Position numbers and translations under genes: made by a program. The notes beneath the pieces were generated by a model. That model searched no databases. It was not told the origin of the DNA and was given only the letters and a program-made list of their open reading frames with translations. A stretch of 50,626 nt of DNA from an uncultured Eubacterium sp. (GTDB taxonomy: Bacteria > Bacillota > Clostridia > Lachnospirales > Lachnospiraceae). The stretch is taken from NCBI GenBank assembly GCA_947178105.1, contig CAMWXD010000029.1, forward strand, positions 1-50,626, read 5' to 3'. Shown piece by piece: positions 43,190-50,626 of this stretch. Positions within the stretch are counted from its first letter, which is position 1; each line of letters starts with the position of its first letter.

Positions 43190-44532
43190 AGAGACAAAAA
43201 AAGGGACTGGTGTACCGCAGGATACGGATGTTTATTGTGTTACTGTTTGTGGCAGGAGTATTGGTAGCTGCTGCTTATCCATTTGACAACAGGAATCTGA
43301 CGATAGCATGGATCAGCGATAATGGTGAGGAATTTGAAATAAGCTTGAGCAATCAGGAAATTGCTGGTAGAGAATGCAGTATGCTCAGAATTCCGGAGCT
43401 GTTTGAAAAGGTTCTTATTACAAAAGTACGTTTTTATGGTAAAAGCAGGACAATGCGAATTATGGAGATGACGCCTTCTGGTTTTTATGGCTTTCTTGCA
43501 GATCCGGCTGCATCCGGTGTTGCATGGGAGGACAGCGGGATGCTGATAACTCCGGCAGATGGGCAGGTGCTGTATATGAATGAAGCTTTTTTGGATAAAA
43601 TGCAGGAACTCTCATCTGCTTATTTGCAGGAACGTTTGTTGTTGATCGGTATCCTGGGGTGCGTGATGCTGCTGGCTATGATGCTGGTTACGGCCATTGA
43701 GGATTGGAAGTCAGAAGAAAACTGGGACAATCACAGTCTGCTGCATGAGGTGAAAAAATTTGTCTCTGATATGGATAGATATAAGCAGTATATGTATTAT
43801 GCTGCAAAGACAGACCTGAAGGCAGAAGTGGCCAATTCCTATCTGAACAGGCTCTGGTGGCTGTTGGAGCCTTTTTTTAATATGCTGGTATATGTGATTG
43901 TTTTTGGAAAGATTATGGGTAATTCCATAGAAAATTATGCAACGTTTATATATGCTTCTTTGCTGATGTGGAATTTTTTCAGTAAAACAATTAACTACAG
44001 TGTGAAGCTGGTTCGAAATAATAAGGATATCATTTCCAAGGTCTATGTGCCAAAGTTTATCTTATTGTTTTCCAATATGATTTTAAATTTTATCAAGCTG
44101 TTGTTTTCTCTGACTGTTCTGGTTCCGATGCTGGTCATTTTCCATGTACATATTACATGGACAGTTGTATGGATTATCCCGGCTTATCTGGTACTGATCC
44201 TGTTATCTTTTGGAGTTGGAATGATATTTCTGCATTTTGGAGTATATGTGGATGATCTTGCTTATGCGGTAGGAATCGTTTTGAACATGCTGATGTTTTT
44301 GTCAGGAATATTTTATGATGTTATGACAACACTGGATACGCCATTGGATGGAGTAATGCTGGCATTGAATCCAGTTGCGATGACGATTGATACGATGCGT
44401 AATGCGCTGCTCTATGGGACCGTTGCGAATGTACCGCAGATTCTGTTATGGATGGCCGTGTCTGCAATCCTGTGTTGTATTGGCGTGCATATCGTATATA
44501 AGAATGAAAATGCCTACGTGAAGATTGTATAA
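43186..44532 (+). CDS. Wzm/TagG-type ABC-2 permease with N-terminal extracytoplasmic domain (second copy)
   Basis: Of 448 residues, the last 250 are a normal export permease (ANSYLNRLWWLLEPFFNMLV, ISKVYVPKFILLF, NPVAMTIDTMRNALL). The first 190 are extra: a membrane anchor at about 13-32, a beta-rich outer part of about 115 residues and a second anchor at about 150-172, joined to the permease by a charged linker. The extra domain is not part of usual Wzm proteins (about 260-280 residues) and might guide the emerging polymer or sense its end. The start overlaps the LicD gene by four bases. Confidence 0.88.
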   Translation: MKRQKKGLVYRRIRMFIVLLFVAGVLVAAAYPFDNRNLTIAWISDNGEEFEISLSNQEIAGRECSMLRIPELFEKVLITKVRFYGKSRTMRIMEMTPSGFYGFLADPAASGVAWEDSGMLITPADGQVLYMNEAFLDKMQELSSAYLQERLLLIGILGCVMLLAMMLVTAIEDWKSEENWDNHSLLHEVKKFVSDMDRYKQYMYYAAKTDLKAEVANSYLNRLWWLLEPFFNMLVYVIVFGKIMGNSIENYATFIYASLLMWNFFSKTINYSVKLVRNNKDIISKVYVPKFILLFSNMILNFIKLLFSLTVLVPMLVIFHVHITWTVVWIIPAYLVLILLSFGVGMIFLHFGVYVDDLAYAVGIVLNMLMFLSGIFYDVMTTLDTPLDGVMLALNPVAMTIDTMRNALLYGTVANVPQILLWMAVSAILCCIGVHIVYKNENAYVKIV

Positions 44533-44544
44533 AGGAGGCTAAAT

Positions 44545-45273
44545 ATGGGAGAGGTTGCACTGGAAGTAAATCATGTGAGCATTGATTACCGAAATCTGAT
44601 GCATATGTCCATGCACCAGAGTTTATTAAAAAAAGGTGTACAGCGCGCAGAGACAATCCGCGCTGTAGATGATGTATCTTTTGAAGTGGAGAAAGGAAAG
44701 ATACTTGGGATTGTAGGCCGCAACGGCTCAGGAAAGACAACGCTGTTGCGTTCGATTGCCGGGATTTTCCGGCCAGATGAGGGATATATTGATACGAAGG
44801 GGAACCGGGTATCTCTGATGGCGATAGGCATTGGGTTCAATGGAAATAACACCGGCCGGGAAAATGTTTTAAAATCCGGGATGCTGCTTGGGTGTGATTT
44901 TCACTATGTGAAAGCACATATGGATGAGATTATAGAGTTTTCCGAGCTGGGAGATTTTATTGACCGGCCGGTACGGACGTATTCATCTGGAATGTATTCC
45001 AAGCTTTCCTTTGCAGTGACAGCTATTCTGGATACGGATATCATGCTTGTGGATGAAGTCCTTTCAGTAGGAGATGAGCGGTTTCGAAAAAAAAGCTATA
45101 AGAAAATGGAAGAGCTGATGATGAGCAGCCGGACAGTTCTGATCGTGAGTCATGCAACAGATACGTTAAAAAAGTTTTGTGATGAAGTGCTCTGGATAAA
45201 TGATGGAAAATTTATGGAGATGGGGAAAACTGAAGATGTGCTGAAAAAGTATGATGCATTTATGATGCTGTAA
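44545..45273 (+). CDS. Wzt/TagH-type ABC ATPase for glycan export (second copy)
   Basis: The 242-residue ATPase has Walker A GRNGSGKTT (58-66), LMAIGIGFNGNNTGREN of the Wzt branch, the signature YSSGMYSKLSFAVTA and Walker B DIMLVDEVLSVGDE. Like the first copy it has no C-terminal sugar-binding domain. It follows its permease by 12 bases with AGGAGG in between. Two complete export pairs in one locus suggest two polymers, or fusion of two once separate loci. Confidence 0.94.
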   Translation: MGEVALEVNHVSIDYRNLMHMSMHQSLLKKGVQRAETIRAVDDVSFEVEKGKILGIVGRNGSGKTTLLRSIAGIFRPDEGYIDTKGNRVSLMAIGIGFNGNNTGRENVLKSGMLLGCDFHYVKAHMDEIIEFSELGDFIDRPVRTYSSGMYSKLSFAVTAILDTDIMLVDEVLSVGDERFRKKSYKKMEELMMSSRTVLIVSHATDTLKKFCDEVLWINDGKFMEMGKTEDVLKKYDAFMML

Positions 45274-45359
45274 TATATGTGTAAGAAGATGATTTCGGGA
45301 AATTTTTTAAACTCGCTCTTGGACAGGAGCAGTAACTGGGACAGAGCAGGAGGTACAGA

Positions 45360-46142
45360 ATGAAAGTAGTGATACTGGCGGGCGGCTATGGTTCGCGAAT
45401 CAGCGAGGAAAGCCATCTGAGGCCAAAACCGATGATTGAGATAGGCGGACGGCCGATTTTATGGCACATCATGAAGGAATATTCCTATTATGGATTTCAT
45501 GATTTTATTATCTGTGCGGGATACAAGCAGCATATGATCAAGGAATGGTTTGCAGACTATTATTTGTATAACAGTGACATCACGATTGATTTTCGAAGCG
45601 GCGGGGAGATGACAGTACATAACAATGTTGCGGAGCCATGGAAGGTGACAGTCATCGATACGGGACTGGATACGATGACCGGAGGAAGAATCCGCAGGGT
45701 CCGGGAGTATATTGGTGAGGAGACATTTCTGCTGACTTATGGGGACGGGGTCTGTGATATCAATATGCAGGAGCTGGTAGATTTTCATCGAAAGCATGGG
45801 AAGACGGCGACGCTTACGGCAGTCTATGTAGAGCAGAGGTTTGGCGTGCTGGAGATTGGCAGACGGGACCGGTCTGTTCTTGCGTTCCGGGAAAAATCGG
45901 AAGTGGATGGCTCGCAGATTAATGCGGGCTATATGGTGCTGGAGCCTGAGATTTTTGCGTATTTGAAGGATGATCATACGGTATTTGAACGGGAGACGAT
46001 CCAGCAGTTGGTGGCGGATGGACAGCTATGTGCGTATCAGCATGACGGATTCTGGCAGTGTATGGATACGAAGAGGGAGAAGGAGAAGCTGGAGGAGATG
46101 ATTGCCCAGGGGAAAGCGCCGTGGATGGTTTGGAAATCGTAA
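45360..46142 (+). CDS. rfbF: Glucose-1-phosphate cytidylyltransferase
   Basis: The 260-residue protein starts with VVILAGGYGSRISEESHLRP and PKPMIEIGGRPILWHIMKEY, the signature of RfbF/AscA-type enzymes, and has DTGLDTMTGGRIRRV, LTYGDGVCDINM and GYMVLEPEIF. It makes CDP-glucose from CTP and glucose 1-phosphate, the entry to CDP-3,6-dideoxyhexoses. Its pathway partner rfbH lies 33 kb upstream in the same locus, which ties the two ends of the locus together in one pathway. It appears to be the last gene of the glycan locus. Confidence 0.95.
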   Translation: MKVVILAGGYGSRISEESHLRPKPMIEIGGRPILWHIMKEYSYYGFHDFIICAGYKQHMIKEWFADYYLYNSDITIDFRSGGEMTVHNNVAEPWKVTVIDTGLDTMTGGRIRRVREYIGEETFLLTYGDGVCDINMQELVDFHRKHGKTATLTAVYVEQRFGVLEIGRRDRSVLAFREKSEVDGSQINAGYMVLEPEIFAYLKDDHTVFERETIQQLVADGQLCAYQHDGFWQCMDTKREKEKLEEMIAQGKAPWMVWKS

Positions 46143-46344
46143 AATAGCAGGTTTTCGATAAAAATGGAGCAGGTACAGTCGGTTTGACAAAAGAAAACAG
46201 GTCTGTGTACGCACCCTAACAGTGCTACATTTGCAGCCCTGATCTGGTTCATTAGTTTTCCACAAAAGATAAAAATCCTCGTCCTCCTGCTATAGAATTG
46301 TGTAAAACTGTCTGAAAATTTTGATGGATTGTGGAAAAGAATTT

Positions 46345-46388
46345 AGGTTAAAAAAACAGCTAAAATAAAAGAATTATTTTTTTAACCT
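46345..46388. terminator. Perfect AT-rich inverted repeat after the glycan locus
   Basis: AGGTTAAAAAAA (46345-46356) and TTTTTTTAACCT (46377-46388) form a 12-bp perfect stem around 20 bases. With a run of T in one arm and of A in the other it may stop transcription from both sides. The rest of the 385-base spacer 46143-46527 shows no gene. Confidence 0.45.
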
Positions 46389-46436
46389 GAATAAAAAAAG
46401 AAAGTACCTTTCAAAACTGATATTTTCATAAGGCTA

Positions 46437-46465
46437 TTGACAAATCCTTCTCCAATGTGTATACT
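46437..46465 (+). promoter_or_regulatory. Sigma-A promoter of the TetR gene
   Basis: A perfect TTGACA (46437-46442) and TATACT (46460-46465) are separated by 17 bases, 62 bases before the TetR start codon. A split dyad AACAC/GTGTT (about 46468-46492) just after the -10 could be the operator for self-repression. Confidence 0.8.
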
Positions 46466-46527
46466 TAAAACACACAATTCAAAACAAGTGTTGCAAAACG
46501 GTTGATTCAAATGAGGGAGGGTAGAAT

Positions 46528-47103
46528 ATGCCGCCAAAAGCAAAATTTACACGGGAAGCCATTATACAAGCCGGGCTGGACATTATAAGAGAAAATGGAA
46601 TGGAAGCTTTATCTGCCAGGGCATTGGGCACAAAGCTGGGCAGTTCGGCAAGGCCGGTTTTCACAATTTTTCAAAATATGGATGAAGTGCAGGCAGAGGT
46701 TAAAAAAGCGGCGAAATCACTGTATGCCGAATATGTCAAAAAAGGGCTGGAGCAGGAACTGGCATTTAAAGGGGTAGGCACACAGTATATCCGTTTTGCG
46801 GTACAGGAGCCAAAATTGTTTCAACTGCTTTTTATGTCGGAGCAAACGCAAAACCCCGCAGTTGTCAATGTATTGCCTATGATCGATGATAACTATGAGG
46901 ACATTTTATTGTCAGTGCAGAATGGATATCATCTGTCCGGGGAACAGGCAGAGCTGTTATACCGCCACTTGTGGATATACACTCATGGGATCGCGGTGCT
47001 GTGCGCGACGAATATGTGTGTATTTACCGCAGAAGAAATAAACAGGATGATTGCGCAGGTATGCAGAGGGGTACTGAAAGAAATGCAAAAAGACACTGAA
47101 TAA
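46528..47103 (+). CDS. TetR-family transcriptional regulator
   Basis: The 191-residue protein has a TetR-type N-terminal DNA-binding domain: FTREAIIQAGLDIIRENGME, then LSARALGTKLGSSARPVFTI with the recognition helix near residue 45. The C-terminal helical domain (FKGVGTQYIRFAVQEPKLFQ and LLYRHLWIYTHGIAVL) is of the short WHG-like kind. GGGAGG stands seven bases before the ATG. It probably controls itself and the small membrane protein gene 52 bases downstream. Confidence 0.9.
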   Translation: MPPKAKFTREAIIQAGLDIIRENGMEALSARALGTKLGSSARPVFTIFQNMDEVQAEVKKAAKSLYAEYVKKGLEQELAFKGVGTQYIRFAVQEPKLFQLLFMSEQTQNPAVVNVLPMIDDNYEDILLSVQNGYHLSGEQAELLYRHLWIYTHGIAVLCATNMCVFTAEEINRMIAQVCRGVLKEMQKDTE

Positions 47104-47155
47104 TTTGCGTACGAAATTGTATAAGACTGCGTGAAAAGCAGGGATTGGAGGAAAT

Positions 47156-47560
47156 ATGAGTAAAAACAAATGGATCAGTATATTGTCGGTTTATTCGGTC
47201 ATCTATACGGCAGTCACATTGCTAAACAGCGTATTATATCTTGGAAACGGTATTTATGAAGACCCGAGCGGGAATTGGCACGAATTAGACCGGGCGATCA
47301 TTCTTTTAATCGGCGTTGCAGTATTTATGCTGTGTACAGAGCTGCCATTGAAACCTTTGATTCTCAGATATGTGATTGCCTATGTACCGTCTCAGCTATT
47401 AGCATTTGGGTATGTCTGGTTCAGCGGATTAAGGGAAGAACTGGCGAAATCGGCATACAGGGATATCTGGATTAATTTTACAAGCCTATTTGTACTGTTA
47501 TGTATCATCAACACAATCAGCAGTATGCGCAAGGAAAAAAGAAAGAGAGCGATAGAATAA
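47156..47560 (+). CDS. Small four-span membrane protein
   Basis: The 134-residue protein has four hydrophobic segments (about 8-28, 45-62, 70-88 and 100-118) and a basic tail RKEKRKRAIE. The family is not recognised with certainty; it resembles small membrane proteins of unknown function found next to TetR genes in gut Clostridia. GGAGG precedes the ATG. Promoter and terminator positions suggest it shares a message with the TetR gene. Confidence 0.7.
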   Translation: MSKNKWISILSVYSVIYTAVTLLNSVLYLGNGIYEDPSGNWHELDRAIILLIGVAVFMLCTELPLKPLILRYVIAYVPSQLLAFGYVWFSGLREELAKSAYRDIWINFTSLFVLLCIINTISSMRKEKRKRAIE

Positions 47561-47587
47561 GCGATTGGAATAAAATAAGGCAAAATG

Positions 47588-47618
47588 CAGGAAATCTATA
47601 AAGGTTTCCTGTTTTTTT
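47588..47618 (+). terminator. Rho-independent terminator after the TetR/membrane protein pair
   Basis: CAGGAAA (47588-47594) pairs with TTTCCTG (47605-47611) over a ten-base loop and is followed by seven T. It closes the TetR unit before the GntR promoter. Confidence 0.8.
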
Positions 47619-47680
47619 GCGCTTGTTTTGCGCCTGTTTTGGTATTTTCACAAAACACCGTTTGATCTTTGAAAATGTGG

Positions 47681-47709
47681 TTGACAAAACACAGAAAAGG
47701 TGATATGGT
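47681..47709 (+). promoter_or_regulatory. Sigma-A promoter of the GntR-ABC operon
   Basis: TTGACA (47681-47686) and TATGGT (47704-47709) are spaced by 17 bases. The -10 box lies inside the large dyad that follows, so a protein bound there would block RNA polymerase. Confidence 0.8.
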
Positions 47710-47732
47710 TAATTACACAAGTAATGAACCAT
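47705..47732. promoter_or_regulatory. Probable GntR operator dyad
   Basis: Two 12-bp arms (ATGGTTAATTAC and GTAATGAACCAT) face each other around ACAA with one mismatch. The dyad overlaps the -10 box and lies 27 bases before the start of a GntR-type repressor gene, the usual arrangement for self-control in the YtrA branch. Confidence 0.72.
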
Positions 47733-47758
47733 TTAACCAATGAAGTGAGGTGGAATGT

Positions 47759-48130
47759 TTGAATGAAATCTTAAATCAGGAAAAGTCCATATATTTACAG
47801 ATCAGCGAAATGGTTGAAAACGATATTCTGCGGGATATCCTGCTGGAGGAGGAAAAGGTGCCCAGTACGAATGAGCTGGCGAAGTTTTTTAAAATCAATC
47901 CGGCGACTGCGGCAAAAGGGATCAACCTGCTGGTGGATGAAGGAATACTATACAAGAAAAGAGGGATTGGCATGTTTGTGGCACAGGGCGCAAAGCAGGC
48001 GGTAAAGAACAAGCGCAGGGATGCGTTTTTTGAAACTTATATCAAATCCCTGCTGACGGAGGCAGCGAGGCTTGGCATAGGAGAAGAAGAGCTGATAGCA
48101 ATGATCCGACAGCAAAGGCAGCAGGAATGA
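47759..48130 (+). CDS. GntR-family regulator, YtrA subfamily
   Basis: The 123-residue protein has a winged helix-turn-helix (SIYLQISEMVENDILRDILL, then VPSTNELAKFFKINPATAAK) and only a short helical tail, which defines the YtrA branch. I prefer the TTG at 47759 as start because GAGGTGG stands at the right distance and the resulting MNEIL N-terminus fits the family; a GTG at 47750 lies within that site. It is the first gene of an operon with an ABC ATPase and two membrane proteins, which it probably represses from the dyad at 47705-47732. Confidence 0.9.
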   Translation: MNEILNQEKSIYLQISEMVENDILRDILLEEEKVPSTNELAKFFKINPATAAKGINLLVDEGILYKKRGIGMFVAQGAKQAVKNKRRDAFFETYIKSLLTEAARLGIGEEELIAMIRQQRQQE

Positions 48131-48262
48131 TGCAGGAGCAGACACAGGCAGGGAATGCAGGAGCAAACAACAGGCAGCAGGAGCTGCACAGGGGGAAAGC
48201 AAAGGCGTGCGGCTTACAAAGCGTGGGGAACAGGCGCGGGCGGCACAGAAATGGAGGAATCA

Positions 48263-49138
48263 ATGAGCCTGATATGTGAAAATATTGTAAAAAACTATAA
48301 CAAAACAGAGGTTTTAAAAAATATCAACCTGGAAATCGAGCATGGCAAGATCTATGGGCTGATCGGCAGGAACGGGGCAGGGAAAACCACACTGCTGTCC
48401 ATTATGACGGCGCAGAATCCGGCTACCAGCGGCAGCGTTACGTATGACGGGATGCCTGTCTGGGAAAATCAAAAGGCGTTAGGCCATCTTTGCTTTTCCA
48501 GAGAGATCAACCCGGTATCGTCTTTTGGGCCAAATACGATGAAGGTCAAGGAATATTTAAGGATTGCTTCTGTCTTTTATCCGAATTGGGATAAACAGAT
48601 GGCAAAGCGCCTGACGGAGCTGTTTAATCTGGATGTGAAAAAAAAGATTTCCAAGCTATCCAAAGGGATGATGAGCATGGTGACGGTCATTGTGGCGTTA
48701 GCGAGCAAAGCAGACATTACGATTATGGATGAACCGGTAGCTGGGCTGGACGTGGTGGCGAGAGAGCAGTTTTACAGGCTGGTAGTCGACGAATATACAA
48801 AGACCGGACGTACGTTTATTATTTCGACGCATATTATCGAAGAGGCGGCGGATGTGTTTGAGGAAGTCGTGATTTTAAAAGACGGAATGGTGCTTTGCAA
48901 GGAGAACACACAGGAGCTTTTGGAACGCAGTATGCATGTCAGCGGCAGCGAGAAAGAGGTAGACGCGGTATGTGAGGGGCTTTGCGTATATCATGAGAAA
49001 AAGATGGGGCGCAGCAAAGGGGTGACGGTGGTGCTACAGCAGGGGCAGAGCCTGCCAGAAGGATATGACGTAACGGTGCAGCCGGTGAGCCTGCAAGAGT
49101 TGTTTTTGGCACTTTGCGGGGAGGAGGAGACATTATGA
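48263..49138 (+). CDS. ABC transporter ATP-binding protein (YtrB-like)
   Basis: The 291-residue ATPase has Walker A GRNGAGKTT, a signature reduced to LSKGMMSMVTV rather than LSGGQ, Walker B ITIMDEPVAGLD and the H-loop STHI. These are usual for GntR-linked ABC-2 systems of Firmicutes. Upstream in-frame starts at 48155 and 48251 are rejected because GGAGG lies six bases before 48263. The 130 bases between it and the GntR gene hold nothing recognisable. Its end overlaps the next gene (ATGA). Confidence 0.92.
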   Translation: MSLICENIVKNYNKTEVLKNINLEIEHGKIYGLIGRNGAGKTTLLSIMTAQNPATSGSVTYDGMPVWENQKALGHLCFSREINPVSSFGPNTMKVKEYLRIASVFYPNWDKQMAKRLTELFNLDVKKKISKLSKGMMSMVTVIVALASKADITIMDEPVAGLDVVAREQFYRLVVDEYTKTGRTFIISTHIIEEAADVFEEVVILKDGMVLCKENTQELLERSMHVSGSEKEVDAVCEGLCVYHEKKMGRSKGVTVVLQQGQSLPEGYDVTVQPVSLQELFLALCGEEETL

Positions 49139-49827
49139 CGGCAGCAGGCTTAAAGCGGGCGCTTCGGTATTTTGCGCGCCAGGCGGAGGTTTATGTATTG
49201 TGCATTATTGGGGGCAGCTTTGCGATGGCAGTTTATATGCGGATCATCAATTCCAATACCGGCGGCATTTCACAAGTGCTTGGGCTTGTACCTGGAATCA
49301 GCATTTGGATATCTGGAGTTGTACTGTTTACCATCGGCATATCTTCCTATCAGTATTGCTATTCGATACCGGTTTCGTTTGGGTGCACGCGCAGACATGC
49401 GTTTTTGGGAACACTGGTTATGGATTTTCTTGTGATTGCGCAGGGGATGCTTTTTTATTTTCTGTCATCGGCATGGTTTGGCATTGGCACAAAGACGTTC
49501 AGCAGCAAAAGAATCGAAGCGCTCCTTATTTTCTGTCTGTTTTTGCTGTTGGAAAGTGTTGCGAACGTGATCGGGATTACGGTGATGAGATGGGGAAAGG
49601 CAGCCTATGTTTTGATGGGGATCCTCCTTATTATAGGCACCGTGAGTTTTGGAGTAATTGTAGGCCTTTCAAGTATGTCGGGTATGACAACGCTGGCTGC
49701 TGAATTGCTGGGAGGGCACGCTGCACAGTCCTGGCAGTGGATGCTTTTGGCAGCAGCGGCGATAGTCAGTGCGGCGATCAATGCAGCGAGCTGGCGTATT
49801 CTGAAAAGCTTTGAAGTAAAGGCATGA
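49135..49827 (+). CDS. ABC-2 type membrane subunit, six spans
   Basis: The 230-residue protein has about six hydrophobic segments and the cytoplasmic SFGCTRRHAFLGTLVMDF, which matches the 'GxTRR' loop of permeases in GntR-linked ABC systems. It overlaps the ATPase gene by four bases with GGAGGAG before the ATG at 49135. It likely forms the membrane part with the similar protein that follows. Cargo is unknown; related cassettes respond to cell-wall antibiotics. Confidence 0.85.
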   Translation: MTAAGLKRALRYFARQAEVYVLCIIGGSFAMAVYMRIINSNTGGISQVLGLVPGISIWISGVVLFTIGISSYQYCYSIPVSFGCTRRHAFLGTLVMDFLVIAQGMLFYFLSSAWFGIGTKTFSSKRIEALLIFCLFLLLESVANVIGITVMRWGKAAYVLMGILLIIGTVSFGVIVGLSSMSGMTTLAAELLGGHAAQSWQWMLLAAAAIVSAAINAASWRILKSFEVKA

Positions 49828-49849
49828 CAGCGGATTGGAGGAACAGGTT

Positions 49850-50569
49850 ATGAAGGAAATAAAAAGGCAGTTTTATATGCGGTGGGAAGAGATGGCTGTA
49901 TACCTTATAATCGAAGCAGGGCTTTTCCTGTTTGGAGAGGCTGTGCTCTGGATTATGGTATATGTGGCAGGGGAAAAGGAAAGTATTTTTCCTTTTGGAA
50001 CGGTCATGACGCTTGTTATATTTGGGTTTCTTATGTTTTTCTTGGGGATGAGCAGCGTGCCGATGCATTTTAATACGGCAGTCAGCATGGGCGCTACCCG
50101 CAGGCGTATTGTTCCGGCGATCCTTTGTACTTCGCTGGTGATGTATCTTGCAATGGCGTGGTTTTCTTTTCTGCTTTATCATATGGAGAAGTGGATTTTT
50201 CGGATTGCTTATGCGGGGATTCCTATTGAGGACGATTTGGGCTTTTTGTTTCGCTGGAAATATATTTTGCCGGTGTGCCTGGTTATGATTGCGGTCAATG
50301 TATTTATGGGCGCGCTGTTTTTGAAGGTTGGGAAAGCCGCGTTTGTAGTATTCTGGTTTTTGTGGATGCTTGTGTTTGCTGGAGGGCCAAGGCTGTGGCA
50401 TTTGATGCAGAGCGAACAGGACAATGCATTTTTGCGCCTGTGCCGCAGCATTGCAGAGCTGTTTATGGGATTTTCGGAAATGGGGATCCTGGCAGCAGTG
50501 GCGGCAGCCTCAGCGGTGCTTGTATTTGTGTCGTGGATGATGCTGCGCAGGCAGCAGGTGGTAATCTAA
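49850..50569 (+). CDS. ABC-2 type membrane subunit, six spans (second)
   Basis: The 239-residue protein resembles the previous one in size, span number and the loop SMGATRRRIVPAILCTSLVM. The two probably form a heterodimer with the YtrB-like ATPase. The ATG at 49850 with GGAGG about nine bases before it is preferred over an in-frame start at 49835. No further gene is visible before the window ends. Confidence 0.85.
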   Translation: MKEIKRQFYMRWEEMAVYLIIEAGLFLFGEAVLWIMVYVAGEKESIFPFGTVMTLVIFGFLMFFLGMSSVPMHFNTAVSMGATRRRIVPAILCTSLVMYLAMAWFSFLLYHMEKWIFRIAYAGIPIEDDLGFLFRWKYILPVCLVMIAVNVFMGALFLKVGKAAFVVFWFLWMLVFAGGPRLWHLMQSEQDNAFLRLCRSIAELFMGFSEMGILAAVAAASAVLVFVSWMMLRRQQVVI

Positions 50570-50588
50570 ATGTTACTTTTCACACCCA

Positions 50589-50614
50589 GACCTTTGCACT
50601 CCGCTGCAAAGGTC
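50589..50614. terminator. Strong hairpin after the ABC operon, no T run
   Basis: GACCTTTGCA and TGCAAAGGTC form a ten-base perfect stem with a six-base loop, 20 bases after the last stop codon. Without a T run it is at best a Rho-independent terminator of poor form, or a message-end protector. Confidence 0.4.
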
Positions 50615-50626
50615 GTGAGAACGTGT

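Noticed and set aside
1..50626. tRNA, rRNA, CRISPR arrays, intact insertion sequences or a recombinase gene
   Set aside because: None could be found by reading; in particular no integrase or invertase gene lies near the candidate invertible segment.

Overview
The window looks like a chromosomal segment of a gut Clostridia, most likely a Lachnospiraceae relative. This rests on gene style only: strong AAGGAGG ribosome sites, TTGACA/TATAAT promoters with 17-base spacers, YtrA-type GntR and ABC cassettes, and teichoic-acid-like LicD and cytidylyltransferase genes in a low-to-moderate GC background. No rRNA, tRNA, CRISPR array or intact transposase was seen.

Layout. Positions 1-1758 (minus strand) hold a tightly overlapping set: a sigma factor, a membrane protein and an ABC ATPase that runs off the window. 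Positions 2033-2898 hold the wreck of an N6-adenine DNA methylase/specificity gene. Positions 3122-46142 form one long, plus-strand locus for an exported, heavily decorated surface glycopolymer. It has a GC-rich left part (3.1-18.0 kb), an AT-rich middle (18.1-35 kb) and an intermediate right part (35-46 kb), so it appears to be a mosaic. Positions 46.5-50.6 kb hold a TetR gene with a small membrane protein, then a GntR-controlled ABC transporter.

How the genes work together. Two ABC-2 export pairs (9572-11200 and 43186-45273) indicate ABC-transporter-dependent export of the finished polymer. Sugar supply includes a CDP-3,6-dideoxyhexose branch (RfbF, RfbH) with an adjacent YerE-like thiamine-diphosphate enzyme, which suggests a branched dideoxy sugar, and a GDP-heptose branch (GmhA, HddA, a Gmd-like dehydratase, a cupin and a reductase). 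Two cytidylyltransferase-LicD pairs suggest phospho-polyol or similar decorations. Many GT2, GT4, GT8 and RgpF-type transferases, methyltransferases, an acyltransferase and a radical SAM enzyme complete the set.

The most interesting signal is phase variation at two levels. First, four genes carry runs of 8-9 G. Two (a TylF-type methyltransferase and an acyltransferase) are out of frame by one base exactly at the run, and two (a radical SAM protein and a methyltransferase) are in frame, so the locus looks like a set of contingency genes caught in an OFF/OFF/ON/ON state. Second, a spacer of about 290 bp upstream of an XRE regulator is flanked by inverted copies of a 27-bp site that is itself a dyad with an asymmetric centre, and it holds promoter-like sequences. 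This is the architecture of an invertible promoter. Together they would give combinatorial switching of both expression and decoration of the surface polymer.
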